This document shows, in pieces, positions 1-8,947 of a stretch of 64,000 nucleotides of DNA (position 1 is its first letter; the number at the start of each line of letters is the position of its first letter). A model generated the notes under the pieces. It had not been told where the DNA came from. It saw only the letters and a program-made list of their open reading frames with translations, and made no database searches. Position numbers and translations under genes: made by a program. The stretch comes from Brachybacterium epidermidis (GTDB lineage Bacteria; Actinomycetota; Actinomycetes; Actinomycetales; Dermabacteraceae). Where the stretch lies: contig NZ_JADEYR010000005.1 in the NCBI RefSeq assembly GCF_015209585.1, forward strand, positions 62,001 through 126,000, given 5' to 3'.

Positions 1-2
1 CC

Positions 3-872
3 CGCGGCCCGGGGCGGGCTGAGGCGGCGCTGCGTCGCAGCATCGAGACGGCCCAGGGCCACCGCTCGCCCGGTCCGGCCTGGGCGCTGGGCCGCGTGTG
101 GCAGACCCTCTACTCCCAGATCTCCGCCGGCCTGCGCGGCAGCGACGCCCCCGAGGAGGAGTGGGCGCGCTTCCGGCAGGCCGCCCAGGTGCTGGAGCGG
201 TTCGCCTTCGGCCCTCCGCTGGTCAACGCCCGCAAGCTGCTGGCGATGATCGACTCCGGCGCGGTGGACCTGTCCTGGATGGACGGTGAGGTTGGCATCG
301 ACGGCGCCGGCATCCATGAGGCGCCGGTGGCCGACAGCTCCGACGCCACTGCCACCGCCCGGCACGATGACGCCACTGCCACCGGCCGGCACGACGACGC
401 ACCGTCGGGCGGCGATGTCGACGTGGTGATCGACGCGGTGCTCACCCCGCCCGGTCTGCTGAACCTCACCGACGAGCTGGCGGGGTCGCTGCTGCACCGC
501 GGCCTGGTGCAGGTGCGGCCGGGCAGGCGGGGGGCGATGATCGACGAGGACGGCTCCCCCGTCGGCCGCGATGACGCGCCACTGGTCGCCCCCGACGGTC
601 GGACCGTGGCCGGGCTCGCGCTGATCGGGCGGCCCACAGAGGACCATGTCATCGGCCACGACTCGCTGAACCGCCACCTGCACCACGAGGGTCGATGCTG
701 GGCCCGGCGGATCGCGGAGCGCATCACGGGCGCTGACGACGCCGCTCCCGCCGTAACGGCCACTCCCGCCGTAGCGGCCTCCCCAGCCGTACCGGCGGAC
801 GGATCTGCTCCTGCCATACCGGCAGAAGGATCTGCTCCTGCCGCCCCCGCCCCCGCCGTCGCCCCCGAGTGA
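3..872 (+). CDS. FAD/NAD(P)-binding protein, C-terminal part (5' end outside window)
   Basis: The reading frame is open to the left edge, so about 290 C-terminal codons of a longer protein are visible; the GTG at 96 is probably internal. The segment ending around 720 (GRPTEDHVIGHDSLNR) resembles the C-terminal part of actinobacterial FAD-NAD(P)-binding proteins of the HCP/adenylate-synthesis-like oxidoreductase group, recognised from memory and from its partner gene. The body carries in-frame duplications (about residues ATARHDDATATGRHDDA, nt 340-410) and an Ala/Pro tail with repeated GSAPA blocks. The stop lies just before the Y4yA-type PLP gene, whose Shine-Dalgarno overlaps it, so the two are very probably one operon. 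Substrate unknown. Confidence is moderate because the nucleotide-binding N terminus is outside the window. Confidence 0.6.
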   Translation, partial: RGPGRAEAALRRSIETAQGHRSPGPAWALGRVWQTLYSQISAGLRGSDAPEEEWARFRQAAQVLERFAFGPPLVNARKLLAMIDSGAVDLSWMDGEVGIDGAGIHEAPVADSSDATATARHDDATATGRHDDAPSGGDVDVVIDAVLTPPGLLNLTDELAGSLLHRGLVQVRPGRRGAMIDEDGSPVGRDDAPLVAPDGRTVAGLALIGRPTEDHVIGHDSLNRHLHHEGRCWARRIAERITGADDAAPAVTATPAVAASPAVPADGSAPAIPAEGSAPAAPAPAVAPE

Positions 873-883
873 GAGGACCTGCC

Positions 884-2560
884 GTGACCGAGGAACCCAC
901 CCTGCGCGAGGCATGCCAGGGAACCCCGCCGCTGTCGGCCCGTCTGGAGCCGTGGATGCAGGAGCTGCTGGCGGACCCTGCGACCTGCAGTTCGCTGCTG
1001 GAGCGCTACGGGAGCCCGCTGAACGTGCACGACTTCTCCGCGCTGCCGCGCAACGCCGCAGAGCTCACGGAGGTGGCCGGGGCCTCCGGGGTGGACCTGC
1101 GGATCTTCGTGGCCCGCAAGGCCAACAAGACCCTCGGCATGGTGCGGGCCGCGCATCGCGCCGGGCTGGGGGTCGACGTGGGCAGCGAGCGCGAGCTGGC
1201 CCAGGTGCTCGAGGCCGGTGTGCCACCGCATGACGTGGTGGTCACCGCGGCCATCAAGCCCGATCCGGTGCTGCGCCTGGCCCTGGAGTCCCGCTCACTG
1301 CTGGTGCTGGACAACCTCGACGAGGTGGCCGCCTCCCGGAGGGTCGCCGAGCAGGTCACCGGCGCCCGGAGCGCGGAACCAGGTCGCCCCGCGGACCGGG
1401 CCTCCGATGCCCCCGAGCCGTTCCCCGTGGCGCTGCGCCTCGCGCCCAAGCCCAGCGATCTGATCCCGCCCACCCGCTTCGGGGAGTCGGCCCGCAGCTG
1501 GCTCGAGCTGATCGACTCCGGCGGCCTGGGCGACCTGCTGAGGGTGGACGGTGTGCACTTCCACCTGCACGGCTATGACCCGATCGCGCGCGCCACCGCC
1601 CTCGGGGAGGCGCTGGAGCTGATCGACGCGCTGCGCGAGCGCGGCCTGGCCCAGGACGGCGCGTTCGTGGACATCGGCGGCGGCATCCCGATGAGCTACC
1701 TGGACGATGCCGGGCAGTGGGACGCCTTCTGGCAGGCCCACGACCGGCAGGCCTCGGCGTCGGGCCCCGGCGGGGGTGCTCGCGCGGCCGACGATGACCG
1801 GCCCGCGGCTGCCCCCGACGCCGGCGGGGGCGCCCCCACCGCCCCGCCCACCTGGCGCGGGGAGCCGCTGCGGCAGGTGTACCCCTACCACCAGCAGGTG
1901 ATCCGCGGGCCCTGGCTGGAGCGGCTCCTGGGCCACGAGATCCGCCCGGGTGTCACTGCTGGGCAGGCCCTGCGAGAGCGCGGGGTGCAGTTGCGCTGCG
2001 AGCCGGGCCGCTCCATGATGGACGGTTGCGGCATGACGCTCGCGAGGGTCATCCAGCGCACCAGTGCCAGCGACGGCGTGCCCCTGGTGGGGCTGGAGAT
2101 GAACCGCACCCAGTGCCGCTCCACCTCCGACGACTTCCTGGTGGACCCGATCCTGGTGCGCACCGGCGAGGACGGCGGCCGGAAGCGCTCGGGCCCGTTC
2201 GAGGGGTTCCTGGTGGGCGCCTACTGCATCGAGGCCGAGCTGATCCTGCGTCGGCGCATGGCGTTCCCGCAGGGTGTGGCCGTGGGCGATGTGATCGCCC
2301 TGCCCAACACCGCCGGGTACCTGATGCACATCCTGGAGAGCGCCTCCCACCAGATCCCCCTGGCCTCCAACGTGGAGCGCGTCGGCGGTGGGGACGCGAG
2401 CGGATCCGGAGGTAACCGCCCCAGCGCAGAGGTGGCGGACCGCAGCAGCGCAGTCGGCGCGGACCACAGCAGCACCGCCGTCGAAGGCAGCGATCCCCGT
2501 CCTGATGTGCCCGGGTTCAAGCGCGACGGCATCGACCGGGTGCTGCCCATCCGGGCCTGA
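884..2560 (+). CDS. Y4yA family PLP-dependent enzyme (fold type III, decarboxylase/racemase-like)
   Basis: This 558-residue protein has the alanine racemase/diaminopimelate decarboxylase fold: the PLP lysine lies in VARKANKT (about residue 79), a glycine-rich GGGIP motif precedes a long low-complexity insertion (about residues 285-340), EPGRSMMDG is the usual phosphate/substrate site, and YCIEAEL matches the Cys-x-Glu substrate motif of the decarboxylases. GTG at 884 is preferred because GAGAGGA sits 6 nt upstream; a GTG at 869 would overlap the previous gene by 4 nt. The C-terminal 50 residues contain degenerate repeats of R/HSSAxVxAD type. The family (named for rhizobial Y4yA) is often next to an FAD-binding protein, as here, and the pair is thought to make or modify an amino-acid-derived metabolite; the product is not known. 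Confidence 0.8.
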   Translation: MTEEPTLREACQGTPPLSARLEPWMQELLADPATCSSLLERYGSPLNVHDFSALPRNAAELTEVAGASGVDLRIFVARKANKTLGMVRAAHRAGLGVDVGSERELAQVLEAGVPPHDVVVTAAIKPDPVLRLALESRSLLVLDNLDEVAASRRVAEQVTGARSAEPGRPADRASDAPEPFPVALRLAPKPSDLIPPTRFGESARSWLELIDSGGLGDLLRVDGVHFHLHGYDPIARATALGEALELIDALRERGLAQDGAFVDIGGGIPMSYLDDAGQWDAFWQAHDRQASASGPGGGARAADDDRPAAAPDAGGGAPTAPPTWRGEPLRQVYPYHQQVIRGPWLERLLGHEIRPGVTAGQALRERGVQLRCEPGRSMMDGCGMTLARVIQRTSASDGVPLVGLEMNRTQCRSTSDDFLVDPILVRTGEDGGRKRSGPFEGFLVGAYCIEAELILRRRMAFPQGVAVGDVIALPNTAGYLMHILESASHQIPLASNVERVGGGDASGSGGNRPSAEVADRSSAVGADHSSTAVEGSDPRPDVPGFKRDGIDRVLPIRA

Positions 2561-2765
2561 TCCCCCGCTTGAGGGCTCCGGACATCCCCCGGTGCATCCC
2601 AGGGCCAACCCCGCACCGCGCCCGGCCCGCCGCTCCCTAGCGTGCCGGCGGGCGTGGCCATCGGTGCCGGTCTGGCGCTGAGCATCGGCGCGGCGATCGA
2701 ACTGGTGCGCCGACGTCGCACTGTCCACGCAGCGGCCGGTCCTGTCGCCACCGGGCGAGCCGGCC

Positions 2766-3590
2766 TCACACATCCCGGAATCGACCGGCGAACTGCGCCG
2801 GGGTCATCCCGGTGGTGGTGCGGAAGTCGCGGGAGAAATGGGCCTGGTCGGCGTACCCCAGCTCCGCTGCGACATCGGCCAGGCGCCCTTCCCTCTCACG
2901 CAGGCGGCCGGCCGCCTCGTGCAGGCGCCGGCGCCGAATCAGCCAGGCAGGGCTGAGGCCCAGGCGACGTGCGGTGAGCCGCTGCAGCGCGCGCTGCCCG
3001 ATGCCGAACCTCTCGCACAGCTGCCCCACGGAGACCACGGCAGGATCGCTCTCCACCGTCTCCACCAGGGCGTTCACCAGCAGGGACTCCTCATCGGGTG
3101 CACCCAGGGACGCCACCCTGGACTCCAGCTGCTCCTGGCAGCGTGCGTGGATCTCCGGGTCCGACGGGTCCGCTGCCATCAGCGCCGTGATCTCGGCGGT
3201 CAGTCCCCGCAGCGCTTCCACATCGTCGAGACCGCACCAGCTGTCGGTGAGGGCGGAGACCGGCCCGTCGAGCAGGCGCGCCCCGGCGGCCGGCGCGAAC
3301 ATCACTCCGAAACCCCAGCCTCGGCCCCGCAGCTCCGTCACGGACAGGCCGCGCGTGGGCCCGGCGAAGCGGGAGTAGGCCGGGGTGGTGATGGCCAGGC
3401 AGATCGGGTACTGCAGCACCTTCTGCACGGCCGCATCGCCCTCCGGCACCTCCCACACCGGCACCCAGTACCGGCGGATCCACGGCGTGAGCTGCGGCGC
3501 GGGCGCGTACCGGGTGATGGCGAAGGTGCGATCGGCGGGATCGCGCAGGTGCGCCCGCTCCACGTCGTCCTCGGGCCTGGCCATGGGCAC
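2766..3590 (-). CDS. AraC family transcriptional regulator
   Basis: A 274-residue protein with an N-terminal sensing region (DUF6597-like, residues 1-150) and a C-terminal double helix-turn-helix (about 180-272) showing the family pattern: ERFGIGQRALQRL, WLIRRRRLHEA, ADVAAELGYADQAHFSRDF and the terminal TGMTPAQF. It is divergent from the DinB/maleylpyruvate isomerase-like gene with 128 bp between starts, so that gene is the obvious candidate target. ATG at 3590 was kept; a second ATG three codons in is equally possible. The effector cannot be deduced. Confidence 0.9.
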   Translation of the reverse strand: MPMARPEDDVERAHLRDPADRTFAITRYAPAPQLTPWIRRYWVPVWEVPEGDAAVQKVLQYPICLAITTPAYSRFAGPTRGLSVTELRGRGWGFGVMFAPAAGARLLDGPVSALTDSWCGLDDVEALRGLTAEITALMAADPSDPEIHARCQEQLESRVASLGAPDEESLLVNALVETVESDPAVVSVGQLCERFGIGQRALQRLTARRLGLSPAWLIRRRRLHEAAGRLREREGRLADVAAELGYADQAHFSRDFRTTTGMTPAQFAGRFRDV

Positions 3591-3718
3591 ACGATAGAGG
3601 CCGCCCCGAGACGGTGCCGTCGGAAAAGTTCAAGACCTCCGCCGTCGGCCCCGCCTACAGTCGCGGCAACGCCCCGGGGCACCTGCGCTCCGGTCACCGC
3701 ACAACCACGGAGGACACC

Positions 3719-4303
3719 ATGGGACAGGCACCACCGACCTCGATCCAGCAGACCTGGCGCGAGCACGAGAAGCCGTTCACGGCCGTGATCACCCAGGTGC
3801 GTGACTGGGACGCGCCCAGCCCCTGCGAGGGATGGGCCGCCCGCGACGTGCTCGCCCATGTGATCGACACCGAGCGCGACTTCCTGCGGGACCACGGCCA
3901 TCCCCTGCCCGACGGCGCACTCGCCGGCAGCAGCGGCTCCGCCGTGGACCAGGAACCGTCCCAGAGGTGGCTCGCCCACGCCGCTGCGGTCGATGCGCTG
4001 CTGGCCGACGACTCGATCGCCGACGAGCGCTTCGACGGCTTCGTCGGCCCCACCACCATCGGGGATACGTGGGCCCGCTTCTACTGCTTCGACCTGCTGG
4101 TGCACCGCTGGGACATCGGCACCTCCCAGGGCCTCCGGGTCGACCTCAGCGACGAGGAGCTCGCTGCGATCGACGACGCTGTGGACGGCTTCGGTGAGCA
4201 CGCCTACATGCCGGGAATCTTCGGCCCACCGGTCGAGGTGGGCACAGATGCGTCCCGTCAGGTGCAGGTGCTGGCACGCACGGGGCGGCACGCGACCAGC
4301 TGA
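3719..4303 (+). CDS. TIGR03086-like / mycothiol-dependent maleylpyruvate isomerase family protein (DinB-like)
   Basis: This 194-residue protein matches the metal-binding DinB/maleylpyruvate isomerase N-terminal fold: an early CEGWAARDVLAHVIDTE motif (His in the first helix pair) and a later DLLVHRWDI motif supply the expected histidines. Members include mycothiol-dependent thiol transferases, which fits an actinobacterium, but the specific reaction is not known. ATG at 3719 has an ACGGAGGA ribosome-binding site; the longer reading frame upstream has none. The last eight codons and the TGA are part of the first, divergent copy of a 53-bp tandem repeat that continues downstream, so the C terminus may have been remodelled by repeat expansion. 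Confidence 0.75.
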   Translation: MGQAPPTSIQQTWREHEKPFTAVITQVRDWDAPSPCEGWAARDVLAHVIDTERDFLRDHGHPLPDGALAGSSGSAVDQEPSQRWLAHAAAVDALLADDSIADERFDGFVGPTTIGDTWARFYCFDLLVHRWDIGTSQGLRVDLSDEELAAIDDAVDGFGEHAYMPGIFGPPVEVGTDASRQVQVLARTGRHATS

Positions 4304-4540
4304 CGGGGCGGCCATGCACGGGGCGGCCCGGCGCTCGGCGGCACGCGACCTGCTGACGGCGTTGCCAAGCGCAGGGCGGCCTCGCGCTCGGCGGCCCGCG
4401 ACCTGCTGACGGCGTTGCCAAGCGCAGGGCGGCCTGGCGCTCGGCGGCACGCGACCTGCTGATGGCGTTGCCAAGCGCAGGGCGGCCTCGCGCTCGGCGG
4501 CCCGCGACCTGCTGACGGCGTTGCCAAGCGCAGGGCCGCA
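4278..4540 (+). repeat. 53-bp tandem repeat array, about 5 copies
   Basis: Units begin at 4278 (divergent), 4331, 4384, 4437 and 4490 (last copy decays after about 45 bp). The core GCGACCTGCTGACGGCGTTG is nearly invariant. Copies 2 and 4 share CCC where copies 1 and 3 have CAC, suggesting a 106-bp doubling. The unit is not a multiple of 3, and copy 0 contains the last codons and TGA of the upstream gene at the same phase. Confidence 0.9.
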
Positions 4541-4798
4541 CGCGAGCCGGTGGCGGCGCGGCCTCGGTCTGACCCGACGCGACAGGAGCTGTTCTGACGG
4601 ATGCGCTCACCTGACGTTCCTGCGGGAACGTGAGGCGCCCGACTGTCCCCGGTTACGGGCGAGTACCTTCCAGGATCTGGAAGCTGGCGGCACGGAACTA
4701 GCGGATCACCCGGCTGCCCGATGGCCAGGCCGGCACCTGATGAGCCACCCGGATGACTGACGGGCCAGTGAACGGTAGGCGCTGCCCGCCCCGTCGGG
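4304..4798. other. 495-bp intergenic stretch with repeats and inverted repeats
   Basis: No credible gene. It holds the 53-bp repeat array (to about 4540), an inverted repeat ACGTTCC-TGCG-GGAACGT at 4614-4631, and a 34-bp element at 4651-4684 that recurs at 14695-14728 and includes the perfect inverted repeat TTCCAG-GAT-CTGGAA (4668-4682). It separates convergent genes. Confidence 0.7.
4651..4684 (+). repeat. Dispersed 34-bp element, copy 1
   Basis: GGTTACGGGCGAGTAC followed by CTTCCAGGATCTGGAAGC. Copy 2 at 14695-14728 shares GGTTACGGG(C/T)G(A/G)GTAC(C/G)TTCCA and CTGGAAGC at identical spacing. Both copies lie in non-coding DNA 3' of a plus-strand gene. Confidence 0.65.
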
Positions 4799-6061
4799 TC
4801 AGAGGAACGGACGCAGCGGGATCAGCGCGGTCTCGGCCAGGCGCGCCATGCGGTGGCGATCGCGCCATCGCGGAGAGGTGAGCACTTCGCAGTGCTCGGA
4901 GTCCCGCTCGAACACCGTCTCCATGTTCGCGGCGAAGTCCTCGTCGATGATCTCCACGTTGGTCTCGTAGTTGAACGAGAGGGACAAGCGGTCGATGTTG
5001 GCGGTGCCCACGGTGGACCAGATGCCGTCGATGGTGGCCGTCTTGGCGTGGATCATCGCGGCGTCGTACAGCAGGATCGTCACCCCGGCCTCGAGCATCT
5101 GCCCGTAGAAGCCGCGCGAGGCGAAGTCAGCCACGATGTGGTTGGACTTCCCGGGCACCATCACACGTACGTCCACCCCGCGACGGGCGGCCTGGGTGAG
5201 GGCGTGAAGGATCTGCTGGTCGGGGATGAAGTACGGGGTGGTGATGTAGATGTGGTCGCTGGCCCGCTCGATGGCCGCCAGGTACAGCTGCCGGATGGGG
5301 TACACCAGCTGCACCGGCAGGTTCGCCGCCACCCGCACCTCCGGATCCCAGCTGTCCGGCGGGATCCAGAGGATCTTGTCGTCCTCCTCGGCGTGCTCGT
5401 TCCACGCTCGCTTGATGGAGTTGCGCAGCCCCCATACGGCCGGCCCCTGCTCACGGATGTGGGTGTCGCGCCACTGCCGCGCGTAGAGGTCACCGATGTT
5501 GTAGCCGCCGATGAAGCCGGTGTGGTCATCGACCACCAGGATCTTGGAATGGTTGAAGCCGGTGTGGCGCAGCAGGCCCTTCCAGTACGGGCGTGCGATG
5601 GCAGGCAGCCGCTTGACGCGCACCTTGTCCGAGAAGCCTGCGTAGAACCGGCGCGGCACCACCAGGTTGCCGAAGCCGTCGTACAGCACGCGCACGTCCA
5701 CCCCGCGGTCGGCGGCGCGGTTCATGGCGTCGATGAAGCGCTGGCCGACCTCGTCGCCCTTCCAGATGAAGGTCTCCAGCAGCACGCTCTCGCGGGCCCC
5801 GTCGATCGCCTCGATCATGTCGTTGTACACCTCAGAGCCGGAGGTGTACAGGGTGATCCGGGAGTCCTGCACCTGCGCCTCGAAGGTGCCCGGGCGCGGG
5901 GCCTCGCGCTCCTTGCGGGAGCGGCTCTTGACGCCGTCCACGGCGATCAGGGCGGCCGCCGCGGTCAGGGGCGGGACTGCGGTGACAGCTGCGCCGATCG
6001 CCGCCACCCGTCGCAGCGGTCGCTCGCCGAGAATCGCACGCACGGTGTTCAAAGTCGCCAT
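4799..6061 (-). CDS. Phospholipase D-like / cardiolipin synthase-like protein
   Basis: A 420-residue protein with two HKD catalytic motifs: HSKILVVDD (His171-Lys173) and HAKTATID (His338-Lys340), each followed by the family's G-G/N pattern (FIGGYNIG; VGTANID). A hydrophobic segment at about residues 18-41 probably anchors it in the membrane. The enzyme family joins phosphatidylglycerol and a second phosphatidyl donor to make cardiolipin, or acts as a phosphodiesterase. Length and motif spacing fit cardiolipin synthase, although the usual two N-terminal transmembrane helices are reduced to one. It stands alone: convergent with the upstream gene and 35 bp from the next minus-strand gene. Confidence 0.85.
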   Translation of the reverse strand: MATLNTVRAILGERPLRRVAAIGAAVTAVPPLTAAAALIAVDGVKSRSRKEREAPRPGTFEAQVQDSRITLYTSGSEVYNDMIEAIDGARESVLLETFIWKGDEVGQRFIDAMNRAADRGVDVRVLYDGFGNLVVPRRFYAGFSDKVRVKRLPAIARPYWKGLLRHTGFNHSKILVVDDHTGFIGGYNIGDLYARQWRDTHIREQGPAVWGLRNSIKRAWNEHAEEDDKILWIPPDSWDPEVRVAANLPVQLVYPIRQLYLAAIERASDHIYITTPYFIPDQQILHALTQAARRGVDVRVMVPGKSNHIVADFASRGFYGQMLEAGVTILLYDAAMIHAKTATIDGIWSTVGTANIDRLSLSFNYETNVEIIDEDFAANMETVFERDSEHCEVLTSPRWRDRHRMARLAETALIPLRPFL

Positions 6062-6096
6062 GTGCTCAGCGTAGAGGGGCTTCTTGAGCCCCGCGC

Positions 6097-7626
6097 TCAG
6101 GCGGGCTCGTCATCGACGGGTGCCAGGGGCCTGGTGGCGGGCCCTTCGAGGATCTGGCCGTCGGGGGCGAAGCGGGAGCCGTGCAGGGGGCAGTCCCAGG
6201 ATTTCTCGGCATCGTTCCAGGCCAGCACGCCGCCCAGGTGCGTGCAGATGCCGGAGACCCGGCAGGTGACGCCGTCGATCGTGGACTGGGCGACGGGCCT
6301 GCCACCGCTTCGGCCCACGATCCCGGAGCCGTCGGCAGGCTCCACCTCGGGCAGTTCGCGCAGCTCCCCGCGCGCCCAGCCGGAGGCCATGTGGGCGCCG
6401 ACGGATGCGTTGCGGGCCGCGCCCGTGCCGAGGCTCTTCACGCCGGGCCGGGCACCGTCGAGCGGTTCCAGCCAGGCCGGCGCCTGCCCGGCCTCCAGGC
6501 CCGAGATGGCGAGCGCCGCGGCGACCGCGCCGGTCATCCCCCACTTGCTGTACCCGGTGCCGACGTACGCGGTGGAATCCGAACCGGGCAGGGGGCCGAT
6601 CAGGGGCAGGTGGCCGGCGGGATGGTAGTCCTGGGCGGCCCAGGCGTGAGTGCGGCGGGCACCGGGCACGTGCTGCTCCGTCCATCGCTCCAGGTCCAGG
6701 ACCTGCTGGGCGGGGGAGCTCGTGCGGCCGGTGACGTGGTCGTTGCCGCCCACCAGCAGCAGCTCGCGGCCATCGTGGGGCACGGAGCGCAGGGTGCGCA
6801 CCGGGTCGTCGGCGCTGATGTGCATGCCGTGGGGACGGAAGCCGTCGCCCACCTCGAAGGTGAGGGCGTAGGAGCGGCGGGCCTGCATGCGCACCGAGTA
6901 CCCGCCTCGCTCGGTGAAGGGCACACCAGTGGCCAGCACCAGCTTCCCGGCACGCACCTGGCCAGCTGTGGTCTCCAGGGTGAAGGGGCCGCGGCGGGGA
7001 ACGGAGGTGACGCGCACGCCCTCCACCAGGGTGCCGCCCAGCTGGACGAACTCGGCGGCGAGCGCGCTCAGCACGTCCATCGGGTCGAACTGGGCCTGGT
7101 CCTCCAGGACCGCGGCACCGGCCACCTCGAAGGGCAGCTCCAGGCCGCCTTCGAAGCGGGCGTCCAGGCCGGCCTCCTGCGCCGCCTCCAGCTCCGAGTG
7201 CACGGAGGACAGCCCGGACTTCGTGGTGGCGTACGTGGTGGCGGGGCGGTACTGGACCGGGACGTCGTGTGCGCGGCAGAAGTCCAGCAGCCACGACTGA
7301 CCGTCCCGTGAAGCCTCCACGTACGCCCGCGTGACGCCAGGCCCGTGCTGGGAGCGGATCTGGCTGAGCACGGTGCCCTGCAGCAGGGACAGCTTGGCCG
7401 TGGTGTTGCCGGTGGCGAGCGCGCCCACGCTGCGGGCCTCCAGCACGGCGACCTGCAGGCCCTGGTGGGCGAGCATGAGCGCGGTGGCCAGGCCGGTCAG
7501 TCCGGCTCCGACCACCACGACGTCGAAGGACGGGTCTGCGGGCAGTTCTGCGGTGCGGATGCGGTGGGGGTCATGGGAGTCCAGCCACAGCGATCGCATC
7601 GTCGGCTTGGTCGGCGAGTGGGACAT
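6097..7626 (-). CDS. FAD-dependent oxidoreductase with C-terminal Rieske [2Fe-2S] domain
   Basis: A 509-residue fusion. The N terminus has the dinucleotide-binding motif VVVGAGLTGLATAL (about residues 35-48) and a D-amino acid oxidase (DAO)-like body. The C-terminal ~75 residues form a Rieske domain with CTHLGG and CPLHGS, i.e. the C-x-H...C-x2-H ligand set. Such proteins are known as DAO-type oxidoreductases with Rieske tails in actinobacteria and bacilli; the substrate is unknown. ATG at 7626 is preceded by GGAGGCTCCC. The gene is likely monocistronic, with a terminator-like hairpin upstream belonging to the preceding sugar operon. Confidence 0.88.
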   Translation of the reverse strand: MSHSPTKPTMRSLWLDSHDPHRIRTAELPADPSFDVVVVGAGLTGLATALMLAHQGLQVAVLEARSVGALATGNTTAKLSLLQGTVLSQIRSQHGPGVTRAYVEASRDGQSWLLDFCRAHDVPVQYRPATTYATTKSGLSSVHSELEAAQEAGLDARFEGGLELPFEVAGAAVLEDQAQFDPMDVLSALAAEFVQLGGTLVEGVRVTSVPRRGPFTLETTAGQVRAGKLVLATGVPFTERGGYSVRMQARRSYALTFEVGDGFRPHGMHISADDPVRTLRSVPHDGRELLLVGGNDHVTGRTSSPAQQVLDLERWTEQHVPGARRTHAWAAQDYHPAGHLPLIGPLPGSDSTAYVGTGYSKWGMTGAVAAALAISGLEAGQAPAWLEPLDGARPGVKSLGTGAARNASVGAHMASGWARGELRELPEVEPADGSGIVGRSGGRPVAQSTIDGVTCRVSGICTHLGGVLAWNDAEKSWDCPLHGSRFAPDGQILEGPATRPLAPVDDEPA

Positions 7627-7716
7627 CGGGAGCCTCCGCCCTGATCGGTGACGGCCGTCCTTGGGGGACCGCCGCGGTCCACCAGCCGATCAGAACCGCC
7701 CGGAGAAGGCAACGAT

Positions 7717-7739
7717 CCGGTCGGAACGGGACCGACCGG
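7717..7739 (-). terminator. Inverted repeat, terminator-like, after the Gfo/Idh gene
   Basis: Perfect 8-bp arms CCGGTCGG and CCGACCGG around a 7-nt loop, 12 nt downstream of the minus-strand stop at 7752. There is no U-run, as is common in very GC-rich actinobacteria, so an operator role for the next gene is also possible. Confidence 0.45.
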
Positions 7740-7751
7740 TCGCATCGCGCC

Positions 7752-8942
7752 TCAGGCCTGCCCGCTGTCGAAGTAGCCGCGCACGTCCTCCGGGATGGCC
7801 GGCACGTCGTAGGGCACGCCGCCGTTGCGGATCGACTCGGCGCCCAGCACGCCCGTGGCCACGGCCTCGCGGGCCGCGACCGCGGAGACGTCGGTGGCGC
7901 CGCCCTCGCGCACGAACCGCAGGAACTCCGCCACCAGGTTCGGATCCGCCCCGCCGTGGCCGCCGTCGCCGCGGTCGATGACCTCCACCGCGTCAGGCCG
8001 GCCGGCGCCGGAGTAGCGCGACTCCCAGATGTGGATCTGGTCCCCGCCGCCGTCGCCCATGTTCTCGATGCGGCCGGCGTCCCCGATCACGGTGTAGTTG
8101 CGCCAGTAGTCGGGGGTGAAGTGGCACTGCTCGTAGGAGGCCAGCACGCCGTTGTCCAGGGTCATGTTGATCATCGAGATGTCCTCCACGTCGATGACGG
8201 GGTTCATCTCCTTCTGAGCGGTGGGCGGCCAGTTCTCGGCGTCGTACCAGTCCCACATGCGGCGGTCGGTGTTGTCGCGGCGATCGGTGATGTCGCCGTA
8301 CACGGCCAGGTCGCCGATCCCGGAGACCCGGCGGGTGTAGCCGCCGGCCAGCCAGTGGATCACGTCGATGTCGTGCGCGCCCTTCTGCAGCAGCAGGCTG
8401 GTGGCCTTGGCCCGCTCGGCATGCCAGTCCTTGAAGTAGAAGTCGCCACCGGCGCCGACGAAGTGGCGGCACCAGATGGCGCGCACCCGGCCGATGCGGC
8501 CCGAATCCACGATCTTCTTCATCTGCCGGATCACCGGCATGTGGCGCATGTTGTGCCCCACGTACAGGCGGGCCCGCTTCTGCTTGGCCATCACCAGCAT
8601 CGCGTCGGTGTCCTCGACCCGGATCGCCATCGGCTTCTCCGAGAAGGTGGCGATGCCGGCCCCCAGGGTCTTCAGGGCGATCTCGGCGTGCGCGTAGTCC
8701 GGCGCCAGGATCATCACTGCGTCGACCTCGTGCTCGGCCAGCAGCTGGTCCACGTCGTCCACCAGCGTCACGTCCCCGCCGTGGCGCTCGCGGGCGAGGT
8801 CCTTCCCGCGCTGGGTGGGCTCGGCGACCACGGTCACGCGGGAACCCTCGCCTGGCTTGTGGGCGTGAGTTGCGAGCGTGGAACGCGCTCCGTAGCCGAT
8901 GACGCCGATGCGTAGGTCGTGCGAGTGCTCTGTGTCGTTCAC
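7752..8942 (-). CDS. Gfo/Idh/MocA family oxidoreductase
   Basis: A 396-residue NAD(P)-dependent sugar or inositol-type dehydrogenase. The N-terminal Rossmann motif is IGVIGYGARS and the family EKP motif is FSEKPMAI, followed by the C-terminal sheet domain with KGAHDIDVIHWL. GTG at 8942 is the best start: the GGGAAGG ribosome-binding site lies in the last codons of the beta-galactosidase gene, whose stop is 5 nt upstream, so the two are translationally coupled. Context (beta-galactosidase, sugar permease) suggests oxidation of a galactoside-derived sugar; that is inference. A much longer frame continues upstream but overlaps the galactosidase and is a shadow. Confidence 0.9.
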   Translation of the reverse strand: MNDTEHSHDLRIGVIGYGARSTLATHAHKPGEGSRVTVVAEPTQRGKDLARERHGGDVTLVDDVDQLLAEHEVDAVMILAPDYAHAEIALKTLGAGIATFSEKPMAIRVEDTDAMLVMAKQKRARLYVGHNMRHMPVIRQMKKIVDSGRIGRVRAIWCRHFVGAGGDFYFKDWHAERAKATSLLLQKGAHDIDVIHWLAGGYTRRVSGIGDLAVYGDITDRRDNTDRRMWDWYDAENWPPTAQKEMNPVIDVEDISMINMTLDNGVLASYEQCHFTPDYWRNYTVIGDAGRIENMGDGGGDQIHIWESRYSGAGRPDAVEVIDRGDGGHGGADPNLVAEFLRFVREGGATDVSAVAAREAVATGVLGAESIRNGGVPYDVPAIPEDVRGYFDSGQA

Positions 8943-8947
8943 GGTGG

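Noticed and set aside
4278-4540. CRISPR-like regular repeats
   Set aside because: The 53-bp units are contiguous with no unique spacers, and there are no cas genes.
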